Below are positions 45,639 through 54,864 of a DNA stretch of 64,000 nucleotides, piece after piece; the first letter of the stretch is position 1, and every line of letters starts with the position of its first letter. A model generated the notes under the pieces. It did no database searches. It saw only the letters and a program-made list of their open reading frames with translations, and was not told where the DNA came from. A program made the translations under genes and the position numbers. The stretch covers positions 119,113 through 183,112 of the forward strand of contig NZ_JSFK01000009.1 in the NCBI RefSeq assembly GCF_000783395.1. The letters are read 5' to 3'. The DNA is from Pseudomonas chlororaphis (GTDB lineage Bacteria > Pseudomonadota > Gammaproteobacteria > Pseudomonadales > Pseudomonadaceae).

Positions 45639-45665
45639 AGTATAGAGCGCTCCGAAGGTCGTCAA
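45639..45665 (-). promoter_or_regulatory. Probable promoter of the Arg-His-Leu-His tRNA operon
   Basis: Minus strand TTGACG (45660-45665) and TATACT (45639-45644), 15 bases apart, which is short; TTTGAC with a 16-base spacer is the alternative. A GC-rich stretch after the -10 (CGTCGC) is common for stringently controlled RNA operons. From 45666 to 45796 I see nothing else. Confidence 0.5.
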
Positions 45666-45796
45666 ATCCTTTTTGAAAAAAATTCATTTAATTAAAGGAG
45701 TTAGAGGAATTTGCTGACCAAGCGCCTTTGCCCTCACCGCTCGACATGCGAGAATGCGTTCTCATTTTTTCCCCTCTCGATGGTTAATCACGCGCA

Positions 45797-46651
45797 ATGA
45801 CTGCACAACTAATCGACGGCAAATCGATCGCCGCCAGCCTGCGCCAGCAGATCGCCCAACGAGTTGCCGAGCGTCGCCAGCAAGGCCTGCGCACTCCCGG
45901 CCTCGCGGTGATCCTGGTCGGCAGCGATCCTGCCTCTCAGGTTTATGTCTCGCACAAGCGTAAAGACTGTGAAGAGGTAGGCTTCCTCTCTCAAGCCTAC
46001 GACCTGCCCTCTGACACCACGCAAGACGCGTTGACCGATCTGATCGATCGCCTCAACGACGACCCTGCAATCGACGGCATCCTGCTTCAGTTGCCGCTGC
46101 CCGAGCACCTGGATGCCTCCAAACTTCTGGAGCGCATCCGCCCGGACAAAGACGTCGACGGTTTCCATCCTTATAACGTCGGCCGGTTGGCCCAGCGCAT
46201 TCCGCTGCTGCGTCCATGCACGCCTAAAGGCATCATGACCTTGCTGGAAAGCACTGGCGCTGACCTTTATGGCATGGACGCAGTGGTTGTCGGCGCTTCC
46301 AACATCGTCGGTCGCCCGATGGCGATGGAATTGCTGCTGGCCGGTTGCACCGTGACCGTGACCCACCGCTTCACCAAGGATCTGGCCGGCCACGTCGGCC
46401 GTGCCGATCTGGTGGTCGTGGCCGCCGGCAAGCCGGGCCTGGTCAAGGGCGAGTGGATCAAGGAAGGCGCGATCGTGATCGACGTCGGCATCAACCGTCA
46501 GGACGACGGCAAACTGGTCGGCGATGTTGTCTACGAAACCGCCCTGCCCCGCGCTGGCTGGATCACGCCGGTACCGGGTGGCGTCGGTCCGATGACCCGC
46601 GCCTGCCTGCTGGAAAACACCCTCTATGCGGCAGAAACCCTGCACGCCTGA
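45797..46651 (+). CDS. folD: Bifunctional methylene-THF dehydrogenase/methenyl-THF cyclohydrolase
   Basis: A 284-residue FolD of the standard length. The substrate lysine is in Y-V-S-H-K-R-K (about K56), followed by [14 protein letters not shown], and the NADP site [11 protein letters not shown]. It interconverts one-carbon folate forms. It is divergent from the tRNA operon and has its own terminator. Confidence 0.97.
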   Translation: MTAQLIDGKSIAASLRQQIAQRVAERRQQGLRTPGLAVILVGSDPASQVYVSHKRKDCEEVGFLSQAYDLPSDTTQDALTDLIDRLNDDPAIDGILLQLPLPEHLDASKLLERIRPDKDVDGFHPYNVGRLAQRIPLLRPCTPKGIMTLLESTGADLYGMDAVVVGASNIVGRPMAMELLLAGCTVTVTHRFTKDLAGHVGRADLVVVAAGKPGLVKGEWIKEGAIVIDVGINRQDDGKLVGDVVYETALPRAGWITPVPGGVGPMTRACLLENTLYAAETLHA

Positions 46652-46672
46652 TCGGTACTTTCAGCAATAAGA

Positions 46673-46697
46673 AAAACCCGCCTTGTGCGGGTTTTTT
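46673..46697 (+). terminator. Rho-independent terminator of folD
   Basis: AAAACCCGC, loop, GCGGGTTTT and further T. Confidence 0.92.
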
Positions 46698-46881
46698 CAT
46701 GCCTGAGAAAAAACTGTAACCGTTCGCCGGAAACCCCTCTTTTTACAGGCCTTTTCACGAGATTTTCAGGTCACTCAAACAACCATCGACAGATCTTCAG
46801 CCATACTCCTAGAATGCGACGCTTTGAAGAAATAACCCGTTACAAACTAACGGAATATCCAACTTTTATGAGTTCGCCCGC

Positions 46882-47820
46882 GTGAAAATTCGTCTTTCGA
46901 TTCTGAGCCTGTTTTTTGCAGTTTCAGGCACTTTCATCACGCCAACGATCAACGCTGCGGAAACCACCGCTGCCCCACGCGACGCTTCGAGCCTGAAGAT
47001 CGCCTCCGGCAGCGCACTGCTCATGGATATGCAGACCAACAAAGTCATCTACTCCAGCAACCCTGACGTGATCGTGCCGATCGCCTCTGTCAGCAAGTTG
47101 ATGACCGGTTTGGTAGTGGTTGAAGCCCGGCAAAACATGGACGAATGGATCAATGTCGATATCAGCAACACGCCGGAAATGCGCGGTGTGTTCTCCCGAG
47201 TCAAACTCAAGAGTGAGCTGCCGCGTCGCGAGATGTTGCTGATCGCCTTGATGTCATCGGAAAACCGCGCCGCCGCCAGCCTCGCCCACCACTACCCGGG
47301 CGGTTATGCAGCCTTTATCGCGGCGATGAACGCCAAGGCCAAGGCACTGGGCATGACCAGCACGCACTTCGTCGAGCCGACAGGCCTGTCGGAGCGTAAC
47401 GTTTCCACCGCTCGTGACCTGAGCAAGTTGCTGGTGGCCGCGCACAAGTATCCGCTCCTCAGCGAACTGACCACCACCAAGGAAAAAACCGTGTCGTTCC
47501 GTAAACCCAATTACACCTTGGGTTTCCGCAACACCGATCACTTGGTCAATAAAGCCGACTGGGACATCAAGATCACCAAAACCGGCTTCACCAACCCCGC
47601 CGGGCATTGCCTGGTGCTGGTGACGAAAATGGGTAACCGCCCGGTCGCTTTGGTGATACTCGACGCGTTTGGCAAGTACACCCATTTTGCCGATGCGAGC
47701 CGCATCCGCAGTTGGGTGGAAACCGGCAGGAGCGCCAACGTTCCTGCCGTGGCTCAACAATACAAGGCAGAGAAGAACCTCAAGGCGCGACAAAGCGGCG
47801 TGGTTGAAGCGTCCAAGTAA
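46882..47820 (+). CDS. pbpG: D-alanyl-D-alanine endopeptidase (PBP7)
   Basis: A 312-residue periplasmic penicillin-binding protein. It has a signal peptide (about 1-25), S69-V-S-K72, S-E-N near 133 and K-T-G in K-I-T-K-T-G-F. It cuts DD-crosslinks in peptidoglycan. It begins with GTG at 46882. A six-codon ORF (ATG at 46868) stops with TGA overlapping this GTG, so translation could be coupled. A terminator follows. Confidence 0.92.
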   Translation: MKIRLSILSLFFAVSGTFITPTINAAETTAAPRDASSLKIASGSALLMDMQTNKVIYSSNPDVIVPIASVSKLMTGLVVVEARQNMDEWINVDISNTPEMRGVFSRVKLKSELPRREMLLIALMSSENRAAASLAHHYPGGYAAFIAAMNAKAKALGMTSTHFVEPTGLSERNVSTARDLSKLLVAAHKYPLLSELTTTKEKTVSFRKPNYTLGFRNTDHLVNKADWDIKITKTGFTNPAGHCLVLVTKMGNRPVALVILDAFGKYTHFADASRIRSWVETGRSANVPAVAQQYKAEKNLKARQSGVVEASK

Positions 47821-47835
47821 CCCGTCGCACAAGAA

Positions 47836-47862
47836 AAAGCCCCGAACCTTCGGGGCTTCTTT
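47836..47862. terminator. Bidirectional terminator between pbpG and small gene
   Basis: AAGCCCCGAA, CC, TTCGGGGCTT with A- and T-rich flanks. It lies between convergent genes. Confidence 0.85.
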
Positions 47863-47873
47863 TCATCTGTGAA

Positions 47874-48080
47874 TCAGTCATTGGGCAGCGGCATCTTGTC
47901 AGCATCAGGGATGCCATCGCCTGCACTTGGGTCCCGCGAAGGCTCCGGGGTGATGATATTGGGCCGGGCCAACGGATCACGCAGCGGGCTGTCCGGATTG
48001 AGCACTGGATCAACCTCTGGCTCTGGCGTAGTGGGCACACTATCCGGTTTTTGGTCATCGAAGCTTGAATCGGTACTCAT
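47874..48080 (-). CDS. Small acidic Pro-rich protein
   Basis: A 68-residue protein rich in Pro, Asp and Glu, with motif P-N-I-I-T-P-E-P-S. It has no membrane segment or Cys and is likely disordered. GAGG before the ATG at 48080 supports translation. It follows the DUF6021-like gene by 12 bases on the same strand and shares its composition. The two may be old duplicates. Function unknown. Confidence 0.65.
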   Translation of the reverse strand: MSTDSSFDDQKPDSVPTTPEPEVDPVLNPDSPLRDPLARPNIITPEPSRDPSAGDGIPDADKMPLPND

Positions 48081-48092
48081 ACGCACCTCACA

Positions 48093-48299
48093 TCAAGGTT
48101 TCAGATTGGCTAACGGGTCATAAGGCTTGGCCGGCTTCTTGGTGTCCTCGCCGGGCTCGACGTCGAGAGGCGCCTTGGCGGGACCGACAGGATCGACTTG
48201 TGGATCATCGAGGTCGGGCGAGTCCGGATCGAACCCCAAATCATCTCCCGAGGAATGCTCAGAAGAATGCGGGCCTTTCGCTGCTGGGGAATCTTTCAT
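48093..48299 (-). CDS. Small acidic protein, DUF6021-like
   Basis: A 68-residue acidic protein with F-D-P-D-S-P-D-L-D-D-P-Q-V-D-P and a P-Y-D-P-L end. I associate this pattern with the Pseudomonas family DUF6021. A perfect AGGAGG six bases before the ATG implies strong translation. It probably has no stable fold. Function unknown. Confidence 0.7.
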   Translation of the reverse strand: MKDSPAAKGPHSSEHSSGDDLGFDPDSPDLDDPQVDPVGPAKAPLDVEPGEDTKKPAKPYDPLANLKP

Positions 48300-48389
48300 A
48301 TCGCCTCCTGATTCACCCGCAAAACACGGGATGTATAAGTAGGAGGCTTGCCGGGCGCCGTCGTGCCCGGCAGATGACGAACGGAAAAC

Positions 48390-49064
48390 TCAGTGTGCGG
48401 CCAGCGCCTTACGCGCCTGCGCAGCTTCGTTTTCCTGACCGGCCTGAGCCAGTTCATCCGCCGCTTTGAGCCAGCGCTGGCGGTCAACGGCTGCCGGGAT
48501 CTGCGACGGTTTCTGAATCAGCACGGCCCAGCCGCCGGACTTTTCCAGTGCCGATTCAAAGGAGCTGAAACTCATCAGTTCGCGACGGTTCATTCCGGCA
48601 CGCAGCAGCACCTTCTGCTTGTTGCGATCGTAGCCGGACAGGATCGCATAACGCGGCTCGGCCCAAAATGCCGAACCCTCGCTGAAGCGCACCATCACCG
48701 GATAGCCTGCCGCCACTTGGGTCAACAGCGCGGGCAGGTTGCTGTCCAGCGGATAAACCACCATGCCGTACTCACGGGCAAGGTTCTGGATATTCTGCTG
48801 CAGTTTGTCTTCGGCGCCCGGCAGATGCAGGGGTTTTTCCAGCAAGCCCGGGGTGATCACGATGCCTTGCTGCGACAGGAGACTGGCCAGCACTTGCGGG
48901 CCGCTCTGATTGGCTTCACCGCGATAGAACGTGCCGCTGAGTTCGACTCGCTCCGGCAGACGCTTGACCTCGGGCGCGACACTGCCTGCACACCCGCCCA
49001 ACACGGCCGCACAACCCGCCACCAGCAACGCCGCACGAATTCGAGAAAATACCTGCACCATCAT
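48390..49064 (-). CDS. C39-peptidase-like lipoprotein without catalytic Cys or His
   Basis: About 224 residues: a lipobox L-G-G-C (C25), then a papain-like C39 domain (about 45-185). The place of the catalytic Cys holds S54 (N-Q-S-G-P) and that of the His holds R138 (E-P-R-Y-A-I-L-S-G-Y). It is therefore probably not a peptidase. The C-terminus (about 185-224) resembles a TPR helix pair (W-L-K-A-A-D-E-L-A-Q-A-G-Q). The start may be the ATG at 49064 or 49061, or the GTG at 49067. Role unknown; binding of a peptide or a glycan-linked partner is a guess. Confidence 0.7.
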   Translation of the reverse strand: MMVQVFSRIRAALLVAGCAAVLGGCAGSVAPEVKRLPERVELSGTFYRGEANQSGPQVLASLLSQQGIVITPGLLEKPLHLPGAEDKLQQNIQNLAREYGMVVYPLDSNLPALLTQVAAGYPVMVRFSEGSAFWAEPRYAILSGYDRNKQKVLLRAGMNRRELMSFSSFESALEKSGGWAVLIQKPSQIPAAVDRQRWLKAADELAQAGQENEAAQARKALAAH

Positions 49065-49295
49065 CACTCTCTGTTCAGACGCCGGTCATCGTGTTCCGGC
49101 AACGCCTGCGATCATAGGGCCGCGCCTGGCTGCGGTATAGCCTTAAACGGCAGACCCATCGATTGCATAGAGCAAACTGATTGGTCGCAATCGACCTTTG
49201 GTCAATAGTCTGAAACACCCCATTGTCTAGACTGTCATTGAAACAGAGCGAATTGAAAAAGTGGGCGCCCGATGCAGGGCAAAGAGGAGGCACTG

Positions 49296-49466
49296 ATGAG
49301 CCTGACCATGACCATTGTGATGTTGATTGCCGGCTGGCTGGCCGTGGCCGCTGCCATGTTGTGGGGGGTGCTGCGTGTTTCGCGGCGCCACCATCACCAT
49401 CCGGTTCAGTCTGCTGCGGTTGAGAAAACCGAGAAGCACCGGGTACGACACGCCGCCGCGCATTGA
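49296..49466 (+). CDS. Small single-pass membrane protein
   Basis: A 56-residue protein with one transmembrane helix (about 5-27) and a basic tail with R-R-H-H-H-H. GAGGAGG is seven bases before the ATG at 49296, so translation is likely. The tail would face the cytoplasm by the positive-inside rule. Function unknown. Confidence 0.65.
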   Translation: MSLTMTIVMLIAGWLAVAAAMLWGVLRVSRRHHHHPVQSAAVEKTEKHRVRHAAAH

Positions 49467-49489
49467 GGATTGACGTCAAAAGCGAAAAG

Positions 49490-49659
49490 CCCCTCATCGG
49501 AACGCCGCCCGCCTAGCCCTCTCCCGGAGGGAGAGGGGACTGATCGAATTGTTTTCTCGAGTTACGCCGACCTGAGAGACCAGGTTGAACACACGTTTAA
49601 AAACCACACAAATCGGCTCCCTTTCCCCCTCTCCCTCGGGAGAGGGCTGGGGTGAGGGG
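49490..49659. repeat. CCCCTCACCC-type inverted-repeat element, copy A
   Basis: The left part has CCCCTCA, then CCCTCTCCCGGAGGGAGAGG. The right part has CCCTCTCCCTCGGGAGAGGG and GGGGTGAGGGG. The middle contains CGCCGACCTGA. The left end is interrupted relative to the other copies at 54694 and 61707. Confidence 0.75.
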
Positions 49660-49692
49660 CTGGTTTTACCAGAGCATAGAGAACCTGAAATG

Positions 49693-49730
49693 AAAAAAGG
49701 CCGCCTGAACTCAGTTCAAGCGGCCTTTTT
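49693..49730 (-). terminator. Rho-independent terminator of the TerC gene
   Basis: The minus strand has AAGGCCGC, a loop that itself pairs (TTGAAC with GTTCAG), GCGGCCTT and six T. Confidence 0.88.
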
Positions 49731-49746
49731 GGCTTACTGCGCGCGG

Positions 49747-50496
49747 TTACGCCTGCTCAGCCAGCTTCTTCTGCCTCGCCCGACGAGACATCATGTTCAG
49801 CACTTCAATCGCTGCCGAGAACGCCATCGCCGCATACACATAACCTTTCGGTACATGGGCGCCGAAGCCTTCAGCGATCAAGGTCATACCGATCATGATC
49901 AAGAAGCCCAGAGCCAGCATCACCACAGTCGGGTTGTCGTTGATGAACTTGGCCAGCGGCTCAGCAGCAAACAGCATCACCAGTACCGACACCACCACCG
50001 CGATGATCATGATCGGCAAGTGTTCGGTCATGCCGACCGCAGTAATGATGCTGTCGATCGAGAACACCATGTCGAGCATCAGGATCTGGCCGATGGCGGC
50101 GGCAAAACCCAGGGTAACCGTCGAGGTCGCCGACTTCGGATCTTCCGGGGCCGGGTCCATGCTGTGATGGATCTCGGTCGTGGCTTTCCAGACCAGGAAC
50201 AGACCACCGGCAATCAGGATCATGTCCTTCCAGGAGAACGCCTGGCCCAGAATCTCGATCACCGGCGCAGTCAGCTGCACGATGAACGCGATGGTGCTCA
50301 ACAGTGCCAGACGCAGGATCAACGCCATGCCGATACCGATACGGCGCGCCTTCTGCTGGTACTGCTTAGGCAACTTGTTGGTCAGGATCGAGATAAAGAT
50401 CAGGTTATCGATGCCGAGCACGATTTCCATCACCACCAATGTGGCCAAAGCAACCCAAGCGGTGGGGCTAGCGGCGAGCTGTAACAGATATTCCAT
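49747..50496 (-). CDS. TerC-family integral membrane protein
   Basis: A 249-residue protein of about seven helices with the TerC signature [12 protein letters not shown] and the acidic D-M-V-F-S-I-D-S-I motif, whose Asp residues are proposed metal ligands. Relatives export Mn(II) or act in tellurite or envelope metal tolerance. It is the second gene after a small lipoprotein, 29 bases downstream. No yybP-type riboswitch is apparent ahead of it. Confidence 0.85.
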   Translation of the reverse strand: MEYLLQLAASPTAWVALATLVVMEIVLGIDNLIFISILTNKLPKQYQQKARRIGIGMALILRLALLSTIAFIVQLTAPVIEILGQAFSWKDMILIAGGLFLVWKATTEIHHSMDPAPEDPKSATSTVTLGFAAAIGQILMLDMVFSIDSIITAVGMTEHLPIMIIAVVVSVLVMLFAAEPLAKFINDNPTVVMLALGFLIMIGMTLIAEGFGAHVPKGYVYAAMAFSAAIEVLNMMSRRARQKKLAEQA

Positions 50497-50525
50497 GGGT
50501 CAGTCCTGACTCTGTGTAAGACGAA

Positions 50526-50768
50526 TTAGATGGTCTTGGAGGAAGATTCGGATTTTTCCGCATCTTTTTCCGGTGTTTCTTTCTTCTCGATCAACCCGCC
50601 GGTGGCATCGCTGAGCGCTTGCTCAGCCGCTTTGTGGGTGTCGTCGATCGCTTGCTTGGCGCTTTCGGCAGCCTTGCCCATCAGTTGCTGAGCGCTTTTC
50701 TCGGCCTGATCGCAACCGGCCAGAAGCAGTAAAGACGTAAACATCAATGCTGGGATTGTATATTTCAT
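50526..50768 (-). CDS. Small lipoprotein
   Basis: An 80-residue lipoprotein with lipobox L-L-L-L-A-G-C-D and a helical, Ala- and Lys-rich mature part (K-S-A-Q-Q-L-M-G-K-A-A-E-S-A-K-Q-A). GGAA before the ATG at 50768 supports the start. It is cotranscribed with the TerC gene and divergent from nhaR. Function unknown. Confidence 0.75.
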   Translation of the reverse strand: MKYTIPALMFTSLLLLAGCDQAEKSAQQLMGKAAESAKQAIDDTHKAAEQALSDATGGLIEKKETPEKDAEKSESSSKTI

Positions 50769-50901
50769 AAGGTTTCCTTCGAATGAACAGACAGGCTCAC
50801 AGACCGGCCGTCGATGGCTGGGCATTCTAGGGAGATGAACACTTCAGGAAAATTCGTATTTTTAGCGGCTATACTTCGGTTTTCACGAACTGTAGAACGT
50901 C

Positions 50902-51801
50902 ATGCTCAATTACCGACAACTGCATTACTTCTGGGTCGTAGCCAAGACCGGCAGCATCGTGCGCGCCTGCGAGCAACTGAACCTGACCCCACAAACCATC
51001 AGCGGGCAGATTTCTTTGCTCGAACAGACTTACGGCATCGAGTTATTCAGACGGGTCGGCCGGCAACTCGAATTGACTGAGGCCGGTCGACAAGCCCTGC
51101 CCTACGCCGAGCAAATGTTTCAACTGGGTGGCGAGCTGGAGTTGATGCTGCGCGCGCAACCCAACGAACAGCAGATTCTGTTCCGCGTCGGCGTCGCCGA
51201 CGTAGTGCCGAAATCCATCGTTTATCGCCTGATCGCACCAACCATGGAATTGAACGAGCCGCTGCGCATTACCTGCCGCGAAGACAAACTCGAGCGTTTG
51301 CTGGCCGACCTGGCCATCCAGCGCCTGGATCTGGTGATTTCCGACAGCCCGATGCCCTCGCACCTCGACATCAAGGGCTACAGCCAGAAGCTTGGCGAAT
51401 GCGGGATCAGTTTCTTCGCCACCCCGGAACTGGCAGCCAGATACGGTCAGGACTTCCCGCGCAGCCTGCATGGCGCGCCGCTGTTGATTCCCGGCGCGGA
51501 AACCGTGGTGCGCAGCCGTCTGCAGCGCTGGTTTGCCGAACAGCAGATCCAGCCGCAAATCGTTGGGGAGTTTGATGACAGTGCCTTGATGCAGGCCTTC
51601 GGCCAATCCGGCAGCGGTATTTTTATCGGCCCGAGCGTGATTGCCGATGAGGTGAAGCGCCAGTACGGCGTCGAGCTGATTGGCCAGACCGATGCGGTGA
51701 CCGAGTCGTTCTATGCCATTTCGGTGGAGCGCAAGGTCAAGCACCCCGGCATCGTTGCGATTACCGAAGGTGCCCGACGCGAGCTGTTTACGGCGTTATG
51801 A
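50902..51801 (+). CDS. nhaR: LysR-family transcription activator NhaR
   Basis: A 299-residue LTTR. The N-terminus L-N-Y-R-Q-L-H-Y-F-W-V-V-A-K-T-G-S-I and the helix-turn-helix L-T-P-Q-T-I-S-G-Q-I-S-L-L-E are characteristic of NhaR. In E. coli it activates nhaA in response to Na+ and also pga. No nhaA is adjacent; the divergent neighbour is the lipoprotein-TerC pair, its possible target. Its end overlaps the convergent MFS gene by six bases. Confidence 0.85.
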   Translation: MLNYRQLHYFWVVAKTGSIVRACEQLNLTPQTISGQISLLEQTYGIELFRRVGRQLELTEAGRQALPYAEQMFQLGGELELMLRAQPNEQQILFRVGVADVVPKSIVYRLIAPTMELNEPLRITCREDKLERLLADLAIQRLDLVISDSPMPSHLDIKGYSQKLGECGISFFATPELAARYGQDFPRSLHGAPLLIPGAETVVRSRLQRWFAEQQIQPQIVGEFDDSALMQAFGQSGSGIFIGPSVIADEVKRQYGVELIGQTDAVTESFYAISVERKVKHPGIVAITEGARRELFTAL

Positions 51802-52959
51802 GGCCTCGGCGCACATCTCGCGCGGCTTGAGCGTCATCAGCACCATGGCGAGGAACACCGACAGCAAGATGAATCCGGCGGCGGCAAAGCCGAGGAAACC
51901 CAGGCCTGCGCTGTCGATGACCCGACCACCAACAATGGCGCCCAGGCCGATCCCCAGATTGGCCCCGGCGATGTTCAACGAAGCGGCAAAGGCCGGCGCT
52001 TCCGGCGCGGCTTTCATCAGACGCACATGGCTGACCAGGAACAGCGCAGCCTGGGTCACGCCCCAGATCCCCATGGCCACCGCCAGCCCAAGCGGCGAGT
52101 GGATGTTCGGCACCAGCGAGACCATCCCGGCAATCATGAACGCACAGAACAACACCGACGCTCCCAGCGGATGCTTATCGACCGCACGACCGCCCAGCGA
52201 GTTACCAATCAACCCGACTGCACCGAAGGCCATCAGGCACCAACCGACCACAGTGCCGTTGAACCCGGCGAGGCGCTCAAGAATGTCGGCCAGATACGTG
52301 TAGGCGGTAAACATGCCGCTGAACACCAGGATCGACAGAACGATATGGCCGATCATCAACGGGCTGCGCAGGATCTTGAACTGCGAGCGGAAGCTGACCT
52401 GATGCTGGTGCAGGCTGGTTTTCGGCAAGTAGACAAACAGCAACAAAGCCTTGGCGAAGGCGATCACTGCCAGAATGCCGAAAGCACTGCGCCAGCCGAA
52501 GGCGTCAGAAATCAACGTGCCGACCGGAATACCAAACACCGTGGCGCAGACAATGCCGAAGCCAATCTTGGCGATGGCGCGCCCGGCGAAATCCGGGCCG
52601 ACGATGTCCACGGCAGTCTCACTGGCCAAAGCCCAGAACACCGGCAGACCGAGCGCCGGAATCAATCGGGCAATCGCCATCACCCAGATATTCGGCGCCA
52701 GTGCGGCCACGGTATTGGCCAGGCCAAACATGATCAGGATGCTGATAAACAGTTTGCGCCGCTCGAAGCGGGCGAAATAGGCGGTCAGGAAAGGCCCGAA
52801 CATCGCCACGGTAAAAGCGAACAGCGTCACCAGCAACCCGGCCTGCGGGATGGTGACTTCAAGGTCTCGGGCAATCGCCGGCAACAGGCCGACGATGACG
52901 AATTCCGTGGTCAGCACCGTGAACCCGGCGGCAGACAACAGAAGAATGGGCAACAGCAT
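51796..52959 (-). CDS. MFS transporter (DHA1 family)
   Basis: A 387-residue permease of about twelve helices, starting L-L-P-I-L-L-L-S-A-A-G-F-T-V-L-T-T-E-F, with motif A-like A-Y-F-A-R-F-E-R-R-K. GGAG six bases before the ATG at 52959 chooses this start, and the 37-residue extension upstream is not conserved-looking. Export of a drug or sugar is likely, substrate unknown. Upstream, 52960-53295 holds GTTGA-TGTCGCG-TCAAC (53194-53210) and no further gene. Confidence 0.83.
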   Translation of the reverse strand: MLLPILLLSAAGFTVLTTEFVIVGLLPAIARDLEVTIPQAGLLVTLFAFTVAMFGPFLTAYFARFERRKLFISILIMFGLANTVAALAPNIWVMAIARLIPALGLPVFWALASETAVDIVGPDFAGRAIAKIGFGIVCATVFGIPVGTLISDAFGWRSAFGILAVIAFAKALLLFVYLPKTSLHQHQVSFRSQFKILRSPLMIGHIVLSILVFSGMFTAYTYLADILERLAGFNGTVVGWCLMAFGAVGLIGNSLGGRAVDKHPLGASVLFCAFMIAGMVSLVPNIHSPLGLAVAMGIWGVTQAALFLVSHVRLMKAAPEAPAFAASLNIAGANLGIGLGAIVGGRVIDSAGLGFLGFAAAGFILLSVFLAMVLMTLKPREMCAEAS

Positions 52960-53295
52960 GCGCAACTCCAGCAAAACGACGACACCAGCGTTGACCCGGA
53001 GGCCCGCTGGCAGAGTTTGAAAATAAGGATGCGCAATCTTAACAGAGTGTGTCCGGGCTGACTTGCACAAACCTGCCGACTTTGTTGCCTGATCCGGTGG
53101 CAGATCGTCACATGCCTGAAGGATAAGGCCTACGCTGTGATAAAGTCCGCGCCCTGAAAAACGTACGGCCTGTTCAACGACCGGCTTATTGGCGTTGATG
53201 TCGCGTCAACACTTTCGGTTCGTGGCGGTGGTCTGCCCCTGTTTTGCCATCGCTTTACGCAACCTTGCACCCTATAAAAAATCAGAGATGCCGCT

Positions 53296-54528
53296 ATGAC
53301 CGCTTCATCCCCTTCTCTATTGCAACGCCTCAAGAACCTCAGCCTGGTCACGCAGATCCTCATCGGCCTGATCGCCGGTATCGCCCTGGCGCTGTTTGCC
53401 CCGGAAGCGGCGAAAGGCACGGCGTTCATCGGCAAAGTGTTTGTTTCAGCGTTGAAAGCCGTCGCACCGATTCTGGTGTTCGTGCTGGTAATGGCCTCGA
53501 TTGCCAACCACAAGCACGGCCAGGAAACCCATATCCGCCCGATCCTGTTCCTCTATTTGCTGGGCACCTTCGCGGCAGCAGTCGTGGCAGTGGTCGCGAG
53601 CATGGCGTTCCCGTCGCACCTGGTGTTGTCGACCGACAACGTTTCGGTGACGGCGCCGGGCGGTATCGGCGAAGTGCTGCAGAGCCTGCTGTTGAGCGTG
53701 GTCGACAACCCGGTCAGCGCGCTGATGAACGCCAACTTCATCGGCATTCTGGCCTGGGCGATCGGGATGGGCATCGCGATCCGCCATGCCGGCGACACCA
53801 CCCGCGAAGTGCTGGGTGATCTGTCCAACGGCGTGACCCTGATCGTGCGCGTGGTGATTCGCTTTGCACCGCTGGGTATTTTCGGTCTGGTGGCTTCGAC
53901 GCTGGCCACATCCGGTTTCGGCGCCTTGATCGGTTACGCACACCTGCTGGCCGTGCTGCTCGGTTGCATGCTGTTCGTCGCGCTGGTGATGAACCCGCTG
54001 ATCGTGTTCTGGAAACTGCGTCGCAACCCGTATCCGCTGACCCTCAAGTGCCTGCGTGAAAGCGGTATCACCGCGTTCTTCACCCGCAGTTCGGCGGCGA
54101 ATATTCCGGTCAATCTGGAGTTGAGCAAGCGTCTGGGCCTGCATGAAGACACCTATTCGGTGTCGATCCCGCTGGGCGCGACCATCAATATGGCCGGTGC
54201 GGCGATCACTATTACCGTGTTGACCCTGGCTGCGGTGCACACATTGGGCATTGCCGTAGACATTCCGACGGCGATTCTGCTCAGCGTTGTCGCCGCCATT
54301 TGCGCCTGTGGCGCGTCGGGTGTGGCCGGTGGTTCGCTGTTGCTGATTCCGTTGGCGTGCAGCCTGTTTGGCATTCCGAGCGAGATCGCCATGCAGGTGG
54401 TGGCGGTCGGGTTCATCATTGGCGTGCTGCAGGATTCGGCGGAGACGGCGCTGAACTCGTCGACTGACGTGTTGTTTACCGCTGCGGCGTGCCTGGGTGA
54501 AGAAGCGAAAGCCCAACGCACTGCGTAA
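53296..54528 (+). CDS. sstT: Serine/threonine:Na+ symporter SstT
   Basis: A 410-residue DAACS-family transporter. Visible features are the [13 protein letters not shown] segment, [14 protein letters not shown] and N-M-A-G-A-A-I-T near the substrate loops, matching SstT. It takes up serine and threonine with sodium. It is monocistronic and followed by a REP doublet and a terminator. Confidence 0.93.
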   Translation: MTASSPSLLQRLKNLSLVTQILIGLIAGIALALFAPEAAKGTAFIGKVFVSALKAVAPILVFVLVMASIANHKHGQETHIRPILFLYLLGTFAAAVVAVVASMAFPSHLVLSTDNVSVTAPGGIGEVLQSLLLSVVDNPVSALMNANFIGILAWAIGMGIAIRHAGDTTREVLGDLSNGVTLIVRVVIRFAPLGIFGLVASTLATSGFGALIGYAHLLAVLLGCMLFVALVMNPLIVFWKLRRNPYPLTLKCLRESGITAFFTRSSAANIPVNLELSKRLGLHEDTYSVSIPLGATINMAGAAITITVLTLAAVHTLGIAVDIPTAILLSVVAAICACGASGVAGGSLLLIPLACSLFGIPSEIAMQVVAVGFIIGVLQDSAETALNSSTDVLFTAAACLGEEAKAQRTA

Positions 54529-54539
54529 CCGTCTTACCC

Positions 54540-54628
54540 TGTGGGAGCGAGCCTGCTCGCGAAGGGGTGGGTCAGTCGACATCGATGTCGCCTGACACTC
54601 TGCATTCGCGAGCAGGCTCGCTCCCACA
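54540..54628. repeat. REP doublet, GTGGGAGCGAGC type
   Basis: TGTGGGAGCGAGCCTGCTCG at the left and the inverted copy at the right. Between them GTCGACATCGATGTCGCC makes a further palindrome. Confidence 0.85.
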
Positions 54629-54639
54629 ATGGAAAACAA

Positions 54640-54676
54640 AAAGCCCGCCGAGGTGTGAACCTTGGCGGGCTTTTTT
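54640..54676 (+). terminator. Rho-independent terminator after sstT
   Basis: AAGCCCGCC, inner stem AGGT with ACCT, GGCGGGCTT and six T. Confidence 0.88.
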
Positions 54677-54693
54677 GTGGCTGAGATCTTCTC

Positions 54694-54853
54694 CCCCTCA
54701 CCCCGACCCTCTCCCCCAAAGGGGCGAGGGGGAAAGGGGGCAGACCGAGTGCTGTTCAAAACCTGAGTTCGACTTGATATTTCAGGTCGGCGTATCTCGA
54801 ACAGACAACTCGGTCAGTCCCCTCTCCCTCTGGGAGAGGGTTAGGGTGAGGGG
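54694..54853. repeat. CCCCTCACCC-type inverted-repeat element, copy B
   Basis: Starts CCCCTCACCCCGACCCTCTC and ends GGGAGAGGGTTAGGGTGAGG, so its ends are complementary. The interior shares ACTCGGTCAGTCCCCTCTCC with the other copies in inverted form. Confidence 0.8.
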
Positions 54854-54864
54854 CTCTTGAAAAA

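Noticed and set aside
53071..53295. A riboswitch ahead of sstT
   Set aside because: Only one short stem (53194-53210) is visible and no known riboswitch motif; not enough to call.
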